From NCBI GenBank assembly GCA_002726335.1, contig PBSR01000145.1:1-10247 (forward strand): a DNA stretch of 10,247 nucleotides, read 5' to 3'. The DNA is from Gemmatimonadaceae bacterium (GTDB lineage Bacteria > Latescibacterota > UBA2968 > UBA8231). Made by a program: the position numbers and the translations under genes. The notes beneath the pieces were generated by a model. That model was not told the origin of the DNA. It did not search any database and worked only from the letters and a program-made list of their open reading frames with translations. Numbering within the stretch: position 1 is the stretch's first letter; the number at the start of each line of letters is the position of its first letter. Below are positions 1 to 5,758 of the stretch, in pieces.

Positions 1-396
1 CACGACCTGATCTACAAGGGAGAGCTCTACGACACGATCGTGCGCGTGCCGCTGATGGTGAAGGCGCCGGGCGTGACACCGCAGTTCCGGCGCGAGGATC
101 TGGTGTCACACATGGATGTTGTGCAGTACATCCTCGACATGGCCGGCGCCGATGGCGAAGGCCTGCACGGCGTGTCGCTGCGGACGGCTGTCGAGGAAGG
201 AAGCGAGCACCCGAATCGCTATGTCTTTGCCGAGGAAGTGCCCGGACCAGGACTTGTGTCGTGGTCACCTCCTTCTCCTTGCCGAACAGGGGAAGGTAGC
301 GGATCGGTGGAATCGTCCGCAGGGCGCAACCGCCCAGGGTCAGAGCCAGCAGGACACAAAGAGGGCCCAGCAGTCGTTGTGCCAAGTTGTTCATAG
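1..396 (+). CDS. Sulfatase fragment: 5' end off the window, 3' end disrupted
   Basis: The frame is open from base 1. The first 80 or so residues read like the C-terminal half of the alkaline-phosphatase-superfamily sulfatase domain: KGELYDTIVRVPLMVKAPG matches the family's 'K...yy...vRVPlivraPG' block. It is followed by DVVQYILDMAGADGEGLHG, the usual 'DlxPTlLdlAGa..P...G.SL' block. Such enzymes hydrolyse sulfate esters, often of polysaccharides, and are usually exported; the catalytic Cys/Ser-formylglycine end lies outside the window. Similarity stops near NRYVFAEE (about base 237). From there to the TAG at 394-396 the frame is low-complexity Pro/Gly/Ser-rich and lies antisense to a lipoprotein gene. 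The usual C-terminal section with the 'vRtgryKli' strand is missing. Family identity is fairly sure; substrate cannot be told. The true 3' end is absent, so this is probably a broken gene or an assembly join. Confidence 0.72.
   Translation, partial: HDLIYKGELYDTIVRVPLMVKAPGVTPQFRREDLVSHMDVVQYILDMAGADGEGLHGVSLRTAVEEGSEHPNRYVFAEEVPGPGLVSWSPPSPCRTGEGSGSVESSAGRNRPGSEPAGHKEGPAVVVPSCS
245..394 (-). pseudogene. N-terminal fragment of a lipoprotein gene, truncated
   Basis: The minus strand has an ATG at 392-394 followed by a convincing lipoprotein signal peptide: MNNLAQRLLGPLCVLLALT, then lipobox LGGC. The cysteine would be lipidated residue 23, giving a membrane-anchored periplasmic or outer-membrane protein. 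About 25 plausible residues follow (ALRTIPPIRYLPLFGKEKEV, then TTTQVLVRAL). After that the frame becomes Arg/Ser/Cys-rich, as expected for sequence antisense to the sulfatase. No stop is met before the window edge. The end coordinate is my estimate of where native sequence stops. The gene starts 40 nt after the stop of the upstream lipoprotein gene and lies in the same direction. QVLVRAL could be the beginning of a HEAT-like helix, but too little remains for a family call. A GGAGG lies about 24 nt before the ATG, too far for a normal ribosome binding site. Confidence 0.55.
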
Positions 397-434
397 TAGT
401 AGTATCGGAAGATTCGCCAGAACCTCCAGCGCGG

Positions 435-896
435 TCACCGGCGGAGGCGGGGCAGGCTGAATTCGTCACGCTCGATGGCGGCTTCCAACTCCACCCGGAA
501 CAGGCTGTCCAGATGGGTAGTAATCCTCCAGCCTTCTGCCTCGTACAGAAAGTAGTAGAACGGGGCGCGCCCGGGTCCGACGGTGGAAGGATCAAACTGG
601 AGAAAGGCGAGACGATCGTTGATCTCCGTCTCCTGACCGATTTCGAGGCGGTCTACCTCCCGGCTCACACTCGGGCCTTCGATGTGAGCCGCCCAGCGGT
701 CCGCATTGCCCTCGAATTCGAGTTGACGGTAGCCGCTGCTCAGACACAGCCAGGACGTTTCGGCGTCGCCGCGGGTCAGCGCCTCACGGTAGGTGCGGAA
801 CGTTGTGGCAGGGGTGGAAAAACGGAGATCTTCGCCGGCGCAGGACAGCAGCAGCAGAGCCAGAAGGAGCCCCGCGGGATGGCGACCAGTCGGCAC
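435..896 (-). CDS. Small lipoprotein of unknown function
   Basis: This 153-residue protein has a classic lipoprotein signal: a short basic N-terminus (MPTGRHPAG), a Leu-rich core and lipobox LLSC with Cys19. The mature part is about 135 residues and soluble. Its order (FRTYREALTRGDAETSWLCL near the front, then alternating strands ending FYYFLYEAEGWRIT) resembles the cystatin/NTF2-like folds of DUF4878- or SnoaL-type periplasmic proteins, in which the helix carries 'A..rgD...l'. That is a fold guess, not a functional call. The start is GTG at 894-896, 14 nt after the stop of the bifunctional-nuclease gene; the GTG places the signal peptide correctly. No strong Shine-Dalgarno is visible, so translation may depend on the upstream gene. 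It is probably the last or next-to-last gene of the transcript that starts near 2340. Confidence 0.75.
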   Translation of the reverse strand: MPTGRHPAGLLLALLLLSCAGEDLRFSTPATTFRTYREALTRGDAETSWLCLSSGYRQLEFEGNADRWAAHIEGPSVSREVDRLEIGQETEINDRLAFLQFDPSTVGPGRAPFYYFLYEAEGWRITTHLDSLFRVELEAAIERDEFSLPRLRR

Positions 897-910
897 GTTC
901 AGCCGCCGGA

Positions 911-1621
911 TCAGGTCTGGGCGCTCTTGACGCGCTCGATTTCGTCGCGCAGCATGGCCGCTTCCTCGTACTCCTCGCAGATGACGGCCTGTTCCAGCTT
1001 GTGCTGCAGGTCGGAGAGGTGGTCGCGCGGCGCGTCCTCCACAACGGGAGTGGCCGGAGCGTCGTCAGCCTCCAGGGCCGCGGCGCGGGCGGCATCCTCA
1101 GCGGCCGTATCACCGAGAATCTGCGGCTCCAGTTCGTAGAAGCGACTGATGGTCCGGTCCAGATCGGCGCAGTCCGGGGCGCTGGAAATGCTGGCCATGT
1201 CGAGCAGTTCACCACTGATGAAGATGGAGGCGTCGGTACGCAACGCCAGGGCGACAGCGTCGGATGGCCGACAGTCGATCTCGCGCAGCCGGCCCTGCCG
1301 CTCGACGACGGCAGCGGCGTGGAATACCTGGCCCTCGACGGAGTGGATGACGACCCTGCGGACGGGCACCGACAGTTCATCGAGGAACGCCGCGAACAGG
1401 TCGTAGGAAATAGGTCGTAGAGGCCGTTCGCCACTGAGTTGCATCTGGATCGCTGCCGCTTCGAATTCACCCACCGCAATCGGCAGCAGACGCGGTTCGT
1501 CTGCGTCCTTTTCGCACAACCACATCAGTGGTTTCTCAGCTCGCAGGTAGGGACTCGCCTTCACCACTGTCATCTCCACCAGGGCTCGGCGCTTGCGCGA
1601 TGTGCTGCGGTTCTCGGTCAT
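911..1621 (-). CDS. Bifunctional nuclease (DUF151) domain protein with C-terminal UVR motif, copy A
   Basis: The protein has 236 residues from the ATG at 1619-1621. Residues about 15-150 form the BFN/DUF151 domain (DNase-RNase family): a VEMTVVKA first strand, then FEAAAIQMQLSG, SYDLFAAFLDEL, and the hallmark DCRPSDAVALALR (RPSD at about 118-121). An acidic, Ala/Pro-rich linker follows. Residues 202-231 form a UVR motif, LQHKLEQAVICEEYEEAAML, as found in UvrB/UvrC and Clp adaptor proteins, where it mediates protein contacts. BFN proteins have been reported to cleave DNA and RNA, but the cellular role in this type of bacterium is not settled. The open frame extends to 1747, but that would overlap the upstream gene by 101 nt. 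The ATG chosen here leaves a 25-nt gap, and an inner ATG at 1573 is also possible because family members begin close to 'VEMxV'. It lies directly downstream of a paralogue with the same layout. Confidence 0.85.
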   Translation of the reverse strand: MTENRSTSRKRRALVEMTVVKASPYLRAEKPLMWLCEKDADEPRLLPIAVGEFEAAAIQMQLSGERPLRPISYDLFAAFLDELSVPVRRVVIHSVEGQVFHAAAVVERQGRLREIDCRPSDAVALALRTDASIFISGELLDMASISSAPDCADLDRTISRFYELEPQILGDTAAEDAARAAALEADDAPATPVVEDAPRDHLSDLQHKLEQAVICEEYEEAAMLRDEIERVKSAQT

Positions 1622-1646
1622 GGCAGTCGGGACATCGTCCTGGTTG

Positions 1647-2306
1647 TCAGTCTTTCGCCATCTGGGAGAGGCGGTCACGCAGACGCGCCGCCTCCTCATA
1701 TGCCTCTTCGGCCACAGCTTGCTGCAGTCGCTTCTCGAGTTCCTCACGCTCCGTCACGGGATGCTCGGACTCAGCCAGCAGTTCGTCAAGGGTCACTGCG
1801 CCGGCCGGTGGTTCCTCGTCGACACTGGGCCCGGACAGATCGGTGGCCAATTCGAGCTCCTCGTCGACACTGGGCCCGGACAGATCGGTGGCCAATTCGA
1901 GCTCCTCGTCCCAGTCCTCTTCTTCGTCCTCCAACACGGACTCATCGGCAAAGATCGGCGCATCACTGCGCAGCGCAAGGGCGATGGCATCACTGGGACG
2001 AGAATCGACGACCCGCTTGCGCCCGTCCTCATCCAGCAGACGGATTTCAGCGTAGTAGATGCCGTCCTGCAGGTCGATGATCGCCACTTGCTCGATACGG
2101 GCACCCGCTTCGTCCAGCAGCGCGTGGGCCATATCGTAGCTGAGAGGCCGGGAGGGCTTCTGACCACGGTGTGCCATGGAGATGGCGCGCGCTTCGATCG
2201 GACCGATGACGATGTGCAGATTCGCCTCGCCCTCCTTGGCGTGCAGAACAACCCGGTGATAGGCCCTGGAGGATACCTGAACCCGGTGAACTTCCATTTC
2301 AACCAT
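1647..2306 (-). CDS. Bifunctional nuclease (DUF151) domain protein with UVR motif, copy B
   Basis: The protein has 219 residues. It starts MVEMEVHRVQV, aligned with the first strand of the BFN domain, and carries IEARAISMAHRG, SYDMAHALLDEAG and the diagnostic DSRPSDAIALALRSDAPIF (RPSD at 103-106). A strongly acidic linker (about 122-165) follows, containing two perfect copies of a 15-residue unit, DEELELATDLSGPSV, at 134-148 and 149-163. The C-terminal UVR motif is at about 187-216 (LEKRLQQAVAEEAYEEAARL). It is the closer BFN match of the two and probably the ancestor or partner of the next gene. The ATG at 2304-2306 is the first in-frame start after a good promoter, but its ribosome binding site is poor (AGGG is 13-14 nt away). 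A nuclease role is inferred from the family only. Confidence 0.87.
   Translation of the reverse strand: MVEMEVHRVQVSSRAYHRVVLHAKEGEANLHIVIGPIEARAISMAHRGQKPSRPLSYDMAHALLDEAGARIEQVAIIDLQDGIYYAEIRLLDEDGRKRVVDSRPSDAIALALRSDAPIFADESVLEDEEEDWDEELELATDLSGPSVDEELELATDLSGPSVDEEPPAGAVTLDELLAESEHPVTEREELEKRLQQAVAEEAYEEAARLRDRLSQMAKD
1813..1910. repeat. Exact 45-bp tandem duplication plus partial third copy
   Basis: A 45-bp unit at 1813-1857 is followed immediately by an identical unit at 1858-1902 and the first 8 bases of a third (1903-1910). The period is 15 codons, so the reading frame is kept. It encodes the repeated acidic linker of the bifunctional-nuclease protein. The absence of any difference between copies points to a recent slippage or unequal-crossover duplication. 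Confidence 0.95.
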
Positions 2307-2319
2307 CGGTCTGCGACAT
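2299..2319 (-). other. Possible six-codon leader ORF overlapping the start of BFN copy B
   Basis: An ATG at 2317-2319 opens a frame reading MSQTDG and stopping at TGA (2299-2301). It overlaps the ATG of the bifunctional-nuclease gene (2304-2306) in another frame. It is the first ATG in the transcript predicted from the promoter at 2343-2370. There is no proper Shine-Dalgarno before it, only an AGGG abutting the ATG, so it may be chance. If translated, it could couple or restrain initiation at the main ATG. Confidence 0.2.
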
Positions 2320-2342
2320 CCCTGTTTGCGAAAGGAGGTGTG

Positions 2343-2370
2343 AATATAGCGACGCTCGAAACCGTGACAA
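2343..2370 (-). promoter_or_regulatory. Sigma70-like promoter ahead of the bifunctional-nuclease genes
   Basis: On the minus strand TTGTCA (2370-2365) and TATATT (2348-2343) each differ from the consensus -35 and -10 boxes at one position and are separated by 16 nt. The site lies in the 68-nt gap between the ccmD-like stop and the BFN start, one of the widest gaps in the cluster and its most AT-rich part. Transcription would begin near 2336-2339 and leave a leader of about 30 nt. The placement argues that the BFN/lipoprotein genes can be expressed apart from the ccm operon. Confidence 0.5.
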
Positions 2371-2374
2371 CAGG

Positions 2375-2533
2375 TCAGCTCCCGTCGCGGGTCGAAGCCG
2401 CGGCACGTACTTCGAGCGCCTCCACCGATGCCTGCAGTTCGTCGTTGCGGCGGGCGATACGGAACACGTAGCCGGCGAGCAGGGCGAAGAATCCGCCGTA
2501 GGCGATGGCCAGATAGGTCAGTCCGGTTTCCAC
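2375..2533 (-). CDS. ccmD: CcmD-like heme exporter small subunit
   Basis: This 52-residue protein has one membrane span, LTYLAIAYGGFFALLAGYVF, followed by a basic stretch (RIARRNDEL) and a short helical tail. That is the size and layout of CcmD: N-out span with an 'AYG' motif, then Arg-rich cytoplasmic end. CcmD helps release heme-loaded CcmE from CcmC and the CcmAB ATPase in System I. The frame stays open upstream through ccmC, but the start is fixed by GTG at 2531-2533 with GGGGAG 8 nt before it. The gap to the ccmC stop is 29 nt. CcmD sequences are poorly conserved, so the call rests on size, topology and position after ccmC. Confidence 0.72.
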   Translation of the reverse strand: METGLTYLAIAYGGFFALLAGYVFRIARRNDELQASVEALEVRAAASTRDGS

Positions 2534-2562
2534 TGAGAGTACTCCCCTTAGGCGTGTGATGC

Positions 2563-3222
2563 CTACTGCAGTACCTGAAGTCTCGCCGCCTGGCGTTCCT
2601 GCTGAAGCCGCAGGCGGAATAACAGAAAGTACAGACAGGCGAAGGCGAAGTAACAGATCAGCTTCGTCTGCTGCATGGCCGGGTCGAGTTCGACCTGCAC
2701 CGGGTGCTGCTGCTGGTCGGCGGCCCACATGTTGATCGAATAATGCACCAACGGCACGTTGACGAAGGCGATGACGCCGACAACGGCGGCGAAACGTTGT
2801 GTTCGTTCACCCGGCTCTCCGTAGGAGCGGACCATCAGGTAGGCCACATAGATGGTGAAGGTGATCAGCATCGTCGTCAGCCGCGGCTCCCAGCGCCAGA
2901 AAACGCCCCAGATCGGCCGGGCCCAGATCGGACCACTGAAGAGCACGAAGGCAGAGAACAGAACGCCAAGCTCGGCGCTGATCCCGGCGAAGCGGTCCCA
3001 GCGGTCGGCGCGCGTGCGCAGATACTGAACGCTGCCGACGAACACCAGCACGTAAGATATGCCTGCCGACAGCGCGGCAGATACGTGGAAGTAGAAGATG
3101 CGCTGCACGTACGGCCAGGTACTGCCCATCTGTGGCGGAGTGTCCGCGGGGGCGTAGAGAAACACGGCACCGATGGCGATGAGCATGGACAGGGAAGCCA
3201 GTGCTGCGGGGAGCGATATCAC
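2563..3222 (-). CDS. ccmC: Cytochrome c maturation heme handling protein CcmC
   Basis: The protein has 219 residues and six predicted membrane spans, and belongs to the heme-handling-protein family. The tryptophan-rich heme-binding signature is WGVFWRWEPRLTT (about 105-117). The flanking histidines fit the heme ligands: His46 in RIFYFHVSAAL and, probably, His173 in the loop after INMWAAD (QQQHP), with His160 nearby. CcmC presents heme at the outer face of the membrane for attachment to CcmE. The signature has Glu where proteobacterial CcmC normally has Asp (WD); WEPRLT is a known variant outside Proteobacteria. The start is GTG at 3220-3222, 3 nt after the ccmB TAA, with GAGGAA overlapping the ccmB stop region. 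An ATG at residue 13 is possible but has no ribosome binding site and would cut the first span. Confidence 0.93.
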   Translation of the reverse strand: MISLPAALASLSMLIAIGAVFLYAPADTPPQMGSTWPYVQRIFYFHVSAALSAGISYVLVFVGSVQYLRTRADRWDRFAGISAELGVLFSAFVLFSGPIWARPIWGVFWRWEPRLTTMLITFTIYVAYLMVRSYGEPGERTQRFAAVVGVIAFVNVPLVHYSINMWAADQQQHPVQVELDPAMQQTKLICYFAFACLYFLLFRLRLQQERQAARLQVLQ

Positions 3223-3225
3223 GCC

Positions 3226-3939
3226 TTATTCCTCGATGACGAAGTCGAACAACATCCAGGCCAGTGTCGTGAAGACCACGGCGAACAATCCAAGCATACC
3301 GACGTGCACGGTCAATTCCGGCGGCCACATGGCGGGACTGTGCCCGGGGATCCGGGCCGCCAGAATCACTCCCGTGGCGGCAACGCAGGAGATCAACGCG
3401 GGAATCAGCACGGGGAGTACGAGCAGAGGCAGCAGGAACTCGCGCAGGCGCGAATGGCCGGCCATGGCCGCAAACAGGGTTCCCACGGAGGCCACGCTCG
3501 CTGAGCCGAGAGCAAAGACCGGCAGCAAGGGCAATAGATAGAGACCGGGCGTGAGGTTGAAGAAGAGCCCGAAAAGAGGCAGGGTCAGCAGCTGTACAGC
3601 GAGAAGGAACAGCACGTTGCCCAGCATCTTGGCAAGATACAGGGCGCCCCGCTCGACGGGGGCCACCAGGATCGCGTCGAGGCAGTCGTTGGTACTCTCG
3701 GCGGCAAAGGTGCGCTGCAATCCGAAGAGGCTGGCAAAGACAAAGGAAGACCAGAGCACGCCGGGGCCGATCTCCCACAGCGCGGCACCGCCCAGCTCGA
3801 AGCCGAAGTTGTAGACCAGCAGGACGAGAAGGACGAAGAACACCATCGGACTCAAGCGTTCCTTGGTGCGCCATTCGGAAACCAGGTCCTTGCGCAGCAG
3901 GAGCTTCACGTGGCCCCAGGTTCCCGGCAGGGCCTTCAT
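3226..3939 (-). CDS. ccmB: Heme exporter membrane subunit CcmB
   Basis: The protein has 237 residues. A soluble amphipathic N-terminus with LLLRKDLVSEWRTKERLSP is the typical CcmB opening ('l..kDl..E.R.ke.l...'). Six hydrophobic segments follow, with RTFAAESTNDCLDAILVAPV after the second, matching the conserved 'aE...g.le.ll.sP..r...y..K' block, here continued by ERGALYLAKML. CcmB is the membrane partner of the CcmA ATPase. Together they drive ATP-dependent release of heme-bound CcmE from CcmC and CcmD. The frame extends to 3969, but the ATG at 3937-3939 overlaps the ccmA TGA as ATGA, which indicates translational coupling and is the better start. Confidence 0.92.
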   Translation of the reverse strand: MKALPGTWGHVKLLLRKDLVSEWRTKERLSPMVFFVLLVLLVYNFGFELGGAALWEIGPGVLWSSFVFASLFGLQRTFAAESTNDCLDAILVAPVERGALYLAKMLGNVLFLLAVQLLTLPLFGLFFNLTPGLYLLPLLPVFALGSASVASVGTLFAAMAGHSRLREFLLPLLVLPVLIPALISCVAATGVILAARIPGHSPAMWPPELTVHVGMLGLFAVVFTTLAWMLFDFVIEE

Positions 3940-4640
3940 GGGGTCTCGGTCTCCTGGTGGTGGTCGCACAGTGCCTGCAGCTCAGAGCCGTCACCATCCG
4001 CCCATGGCTCATCACAGACGATCCGCCCGCCGCGCAACACGACGACGCGGTTCACGAAGTGGGTCGCCTCCTCGACGTTGTGCGTTACCAGCACCGAAGA
4101 AACGCCGGCCTCGCCGGTGCGCTCCAGGAGGCGGCAGGACAGGGCCCGGGCCGAACTCCGATCGAGTCCGGTAAAGGGCTCGTCGAGCAGCAACACTCGC
4201 GGCGCATGCAGCGTCGCCCGCGCCAGGGCGAGCCGCTGCTTCATGCCTCGCGAGAAACCACCGACACGAGCCTGGGCATACTCTCCGAGTTCGACACTGG
4301 CCAGCGCCGCGATGACAGTGTCTGCGGGCAATCCGTAGAGGCCGGCAAAGAAACGCAGGTTCTCCGCCGCGGTGAGATCATCGTAGAGCAATGTCTGATG
4401 CGACAGCAGACCCAGAAGCTGCCGCCGACTCGTGGACCGACGGGGGTCTTCACCATCGATCGTCACGTGTCCCTCGGTCGGACCGGTGAGACCCGCCAGC
4501 AACCGCAGAAGAGTCGTCTTGCCGGCACCGTTGGCGCCCGCCAGCAGCAGATGGGTACCGGCGCCGGCGGTCAGGTCGACGCCGGCCAGGGCTACGGCCG
4601 GGCCGTAGCGCTTGTGCACCCCTTCCACGCACAGGTCCAA
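3936..4640 (-). CDS. ccmA: Heme exporter ATP-binding subunit CcmA
   Basis: The protein is a 234-residue ABC ATPase. Walker A is GANGAGKTT (35-43), the Q-loop region follows in LLSHQTLLYDDLTAAENLRF, the signature is FSRGMKQRL (129-137), Walker B is VLLLDEPFTGLD (149-160), and the switch histidine is in VTHN (187). The short single domain and its place directly before ccmB make CcmA the natural call. The signature reads FSRGM rather than the LSxGQ of E. coli CcmA, a form common in other ABC exporters and in non-proteobacterial CcmA. It starts with TTG at 4638-4640, preceded by CGGAG with 8-nt spacing, 20 nt after the upstream stop. The last residues overlap the ccmB ATG. Confidence 0.92.
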   Translation of the reverse strand: MDLCVEGVHKRYGPAVALAGVDLTAGAGTHLLLAGANGAGKTTLLRLLAGLTGPTEGHVTIDGEDPRRSTSRRQLLGLLSHQTLLYDDLTAAENLRFFAGLYGLPADTVIAALASVELGEYAQARVGGFSRGMKQRLALARATLHAPRVLLLDEPFTGLDRSSARALSCRLLERTGEAGVSSVLVTHNVEEATHFVNRVVVLRGGRIVCDEPWADGDGSELQALCDHHQETETP

Positions 4641-4660
4641 GGCAGGTTGCTCCGCGTGTT

Positions 4661-5758
4661 TCAGCCCGTGGTGTCGTCGAGCTGTCGATAGAGGAGGGTG
4701 ACCTGCTTCTTCAGCTGCTGACGCTGTTGCTGCAAGGTGAAGACCCCACGCTCATCGGCCGTGTCGAGCCGGTCGTCAATGTCGGCCAGCTGGGCGATCA
4801 ACTGCTCGCACTGGGATCTGGTCGCCCCTGCCGGCGGCGCCGCAGCGGCGGGTCGGGTCAGGGCCACCGCTGCTGCCAGCAAGGCCGGAACGAGGACGAG
4901 CATCGCCCACTTCAGAGACCAGCGCAGGGGCTGTGAATAGGGCAGTGGGATCGCCACCGTACGACCGCGATCCAGGTCCCGCATCCGGTAATGTCGGTAG
5001 CCCTGGTCGTGCAGGTGGATCTCACCATGATCCTCAAACTGGCTGGCTGGCAACTCGATGTCGGTTGGTTGCACGAATACCTCGAGACGGCTGGTGGGAT
5101 AGAGCACTTCGTGTTCGTAGGACCCGTCGAAGTCGTCGCCGCGAAGCTGAATCGTGAAGGCTATCTGCGACCGTCCGGGGGGCAATGGTGTGGTGGTGAA
5201 CAGCCGTGTTGGCCCGGCGCGCAACACCTGTCCGGAATGGCCCTGTGGAGCCAGACTGCCAGCGGGGACCTGCATCTGGAACACCCGCCGTTCGTCACCG
5301 AAGGCACGTCCGATGTAGGTCGAGGCACCATCGTTGTCGATATGCACGAGCTGGGCCACATCGACTCCCGCTTTGGTGATGGCGAGGAAGAGGTGATGTC
5401 CGTCCAGACGGATCTGGCCGTCGTCCTCGGTGCCGTCGAAGACCTCGATGATCACCTGATCCTGCATCCCCACCTGCAACGGCTCGGTGTCGTACTCCAG
5501 GCCCTCGTGGTGGGCTACCAGGACGAAGGTGGTACCCGGCGTGAGGAAGGGCCCGGAGAAGGAGAAGGCTCCCTCTTCGTCCGTCCGGCGGCGAACCATC
5601 TCCGTCAGACCTTCCTCGCCGCCGACGAGAAAGGCCACCTCAATACCAACCAGCCGCTGTTCGGTTTGCGTGTCGAGGACGTAGCCGGACACGGTATCGG
5701 CAGCCAACGGCAGGCAGGCCAGCATGATGGTAGTGGCTAGGCGCCACAGCAGACTCAT
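4661..5758 (-). CDS. Membrane protein with carboxypeptidase-regulatory-like domain and CcmI-like cytoplasmic tail
   Basis: The protein has 365 residues. A signal peptide (1 to about 20, MSLLWRLATTIMLACLPLA) is followed by a beta-sandwich of the carboxypeptidase-regulatory type (about 22-105; VSGYVLDTQTEQRLVGIEV, with TDEEGAFSFSG). Next comes a long beta-rich periplasmic section (about 105-270) that I do not recognise, a membrane span (about 282-301, WAMLVLVPALLAAAVAL) and a cytoplasmic coiled coil (about 316-360). The tail pattern CEQLIAQLADIDDRLD then QQQRQQLKKQVTLLYRQL resembles the 'L..eLa.LD..ye.GeI.e.eY...R..lk..ll' module of CcmI-like proteins. Its place between ccmH and ccmA suggests an assembly or apocytochrome-handling role at the periplasmic face, which is inference. 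ATG 5756-5758 overlaps the upstream TGA as ATGA; a longer frame to 5779 is less likely. Confidence 0.8.
   Translation of the reverse strand: MSLLWRLATTIMLACLPLAADTVSGYVLDTQTEQRLVGIEVAFLVGGEEGLTEMVRRRTDEEGAFSFSGPFLTPGTTFVLVAHHEGLEYDTEPLQVGMQDQVIIEVFDGTEDDGQIRLDGHHLFLAITKAGVDVAQLVHIDNDGASTYIGRAFGDERRVFQMQVPAGSLAPQGHSGQVLRAGPTRLFTTTPLPPGRSQIAFTIQLRGDDFDGSYEHEVLYPTSRLEVFVQPTDIELPASQFEDHGEIHLHDQGYRHYRMRDLDRGRTVAIPLPYSQPLRWSLKWAMLVLVPALLAAAVALTRPAAAAPPAGATRSQCEQLIAQLADIDDRLDTADERGVFTLQQQRQQLKKQVTLLYRQLDDTTG

Noticed and set aside
387..1139. Plus-strand open frame of 250 codons over the lipoprotein and BFN genes
   Set aside because: It is antisense to two genes with clear signal peptide and domain motifs, is of biased composition, and resembles no family.
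2330..2341. Perfect AAAGGAGGTGT Shine-Dalgarno on the plus strand
   Set aside because: No start codon with an open plus-strand gene follows at the right distance; the sequence is better read as the leader of the minus-strand BFN gene.
1593..2471. Plus-strand open frame of 292 codons
   Set aside because: It mirrors the BFN copy B gene, including its repeat, and shows no domain of its own; long antisense frames are expected in GC-rich coding DNA.
2534..2728. Upstream extension of the ccmD-like frame to 117 codons
   Set aside because: The extra part lies inside ccmC in another frame; the GTG at 2533 has a good ribosome binding site and gives the usual CcmD length.
2807..4015. Minus-strand open frame of 402 codons across ccmA, ccmB and ccmC
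   Set aside because: It is frame-shifted relative to three firmly identified ccm genes and is Arg/Ala/His-rich without recognisable motifs.
4991..5740. Plus-strand open frame of 249 codons
   Set aside because: It is antisense to the carboxypeptidase-regulatory-like protein, whose signal peptide, span and coupled ATGA start support the minus strand.
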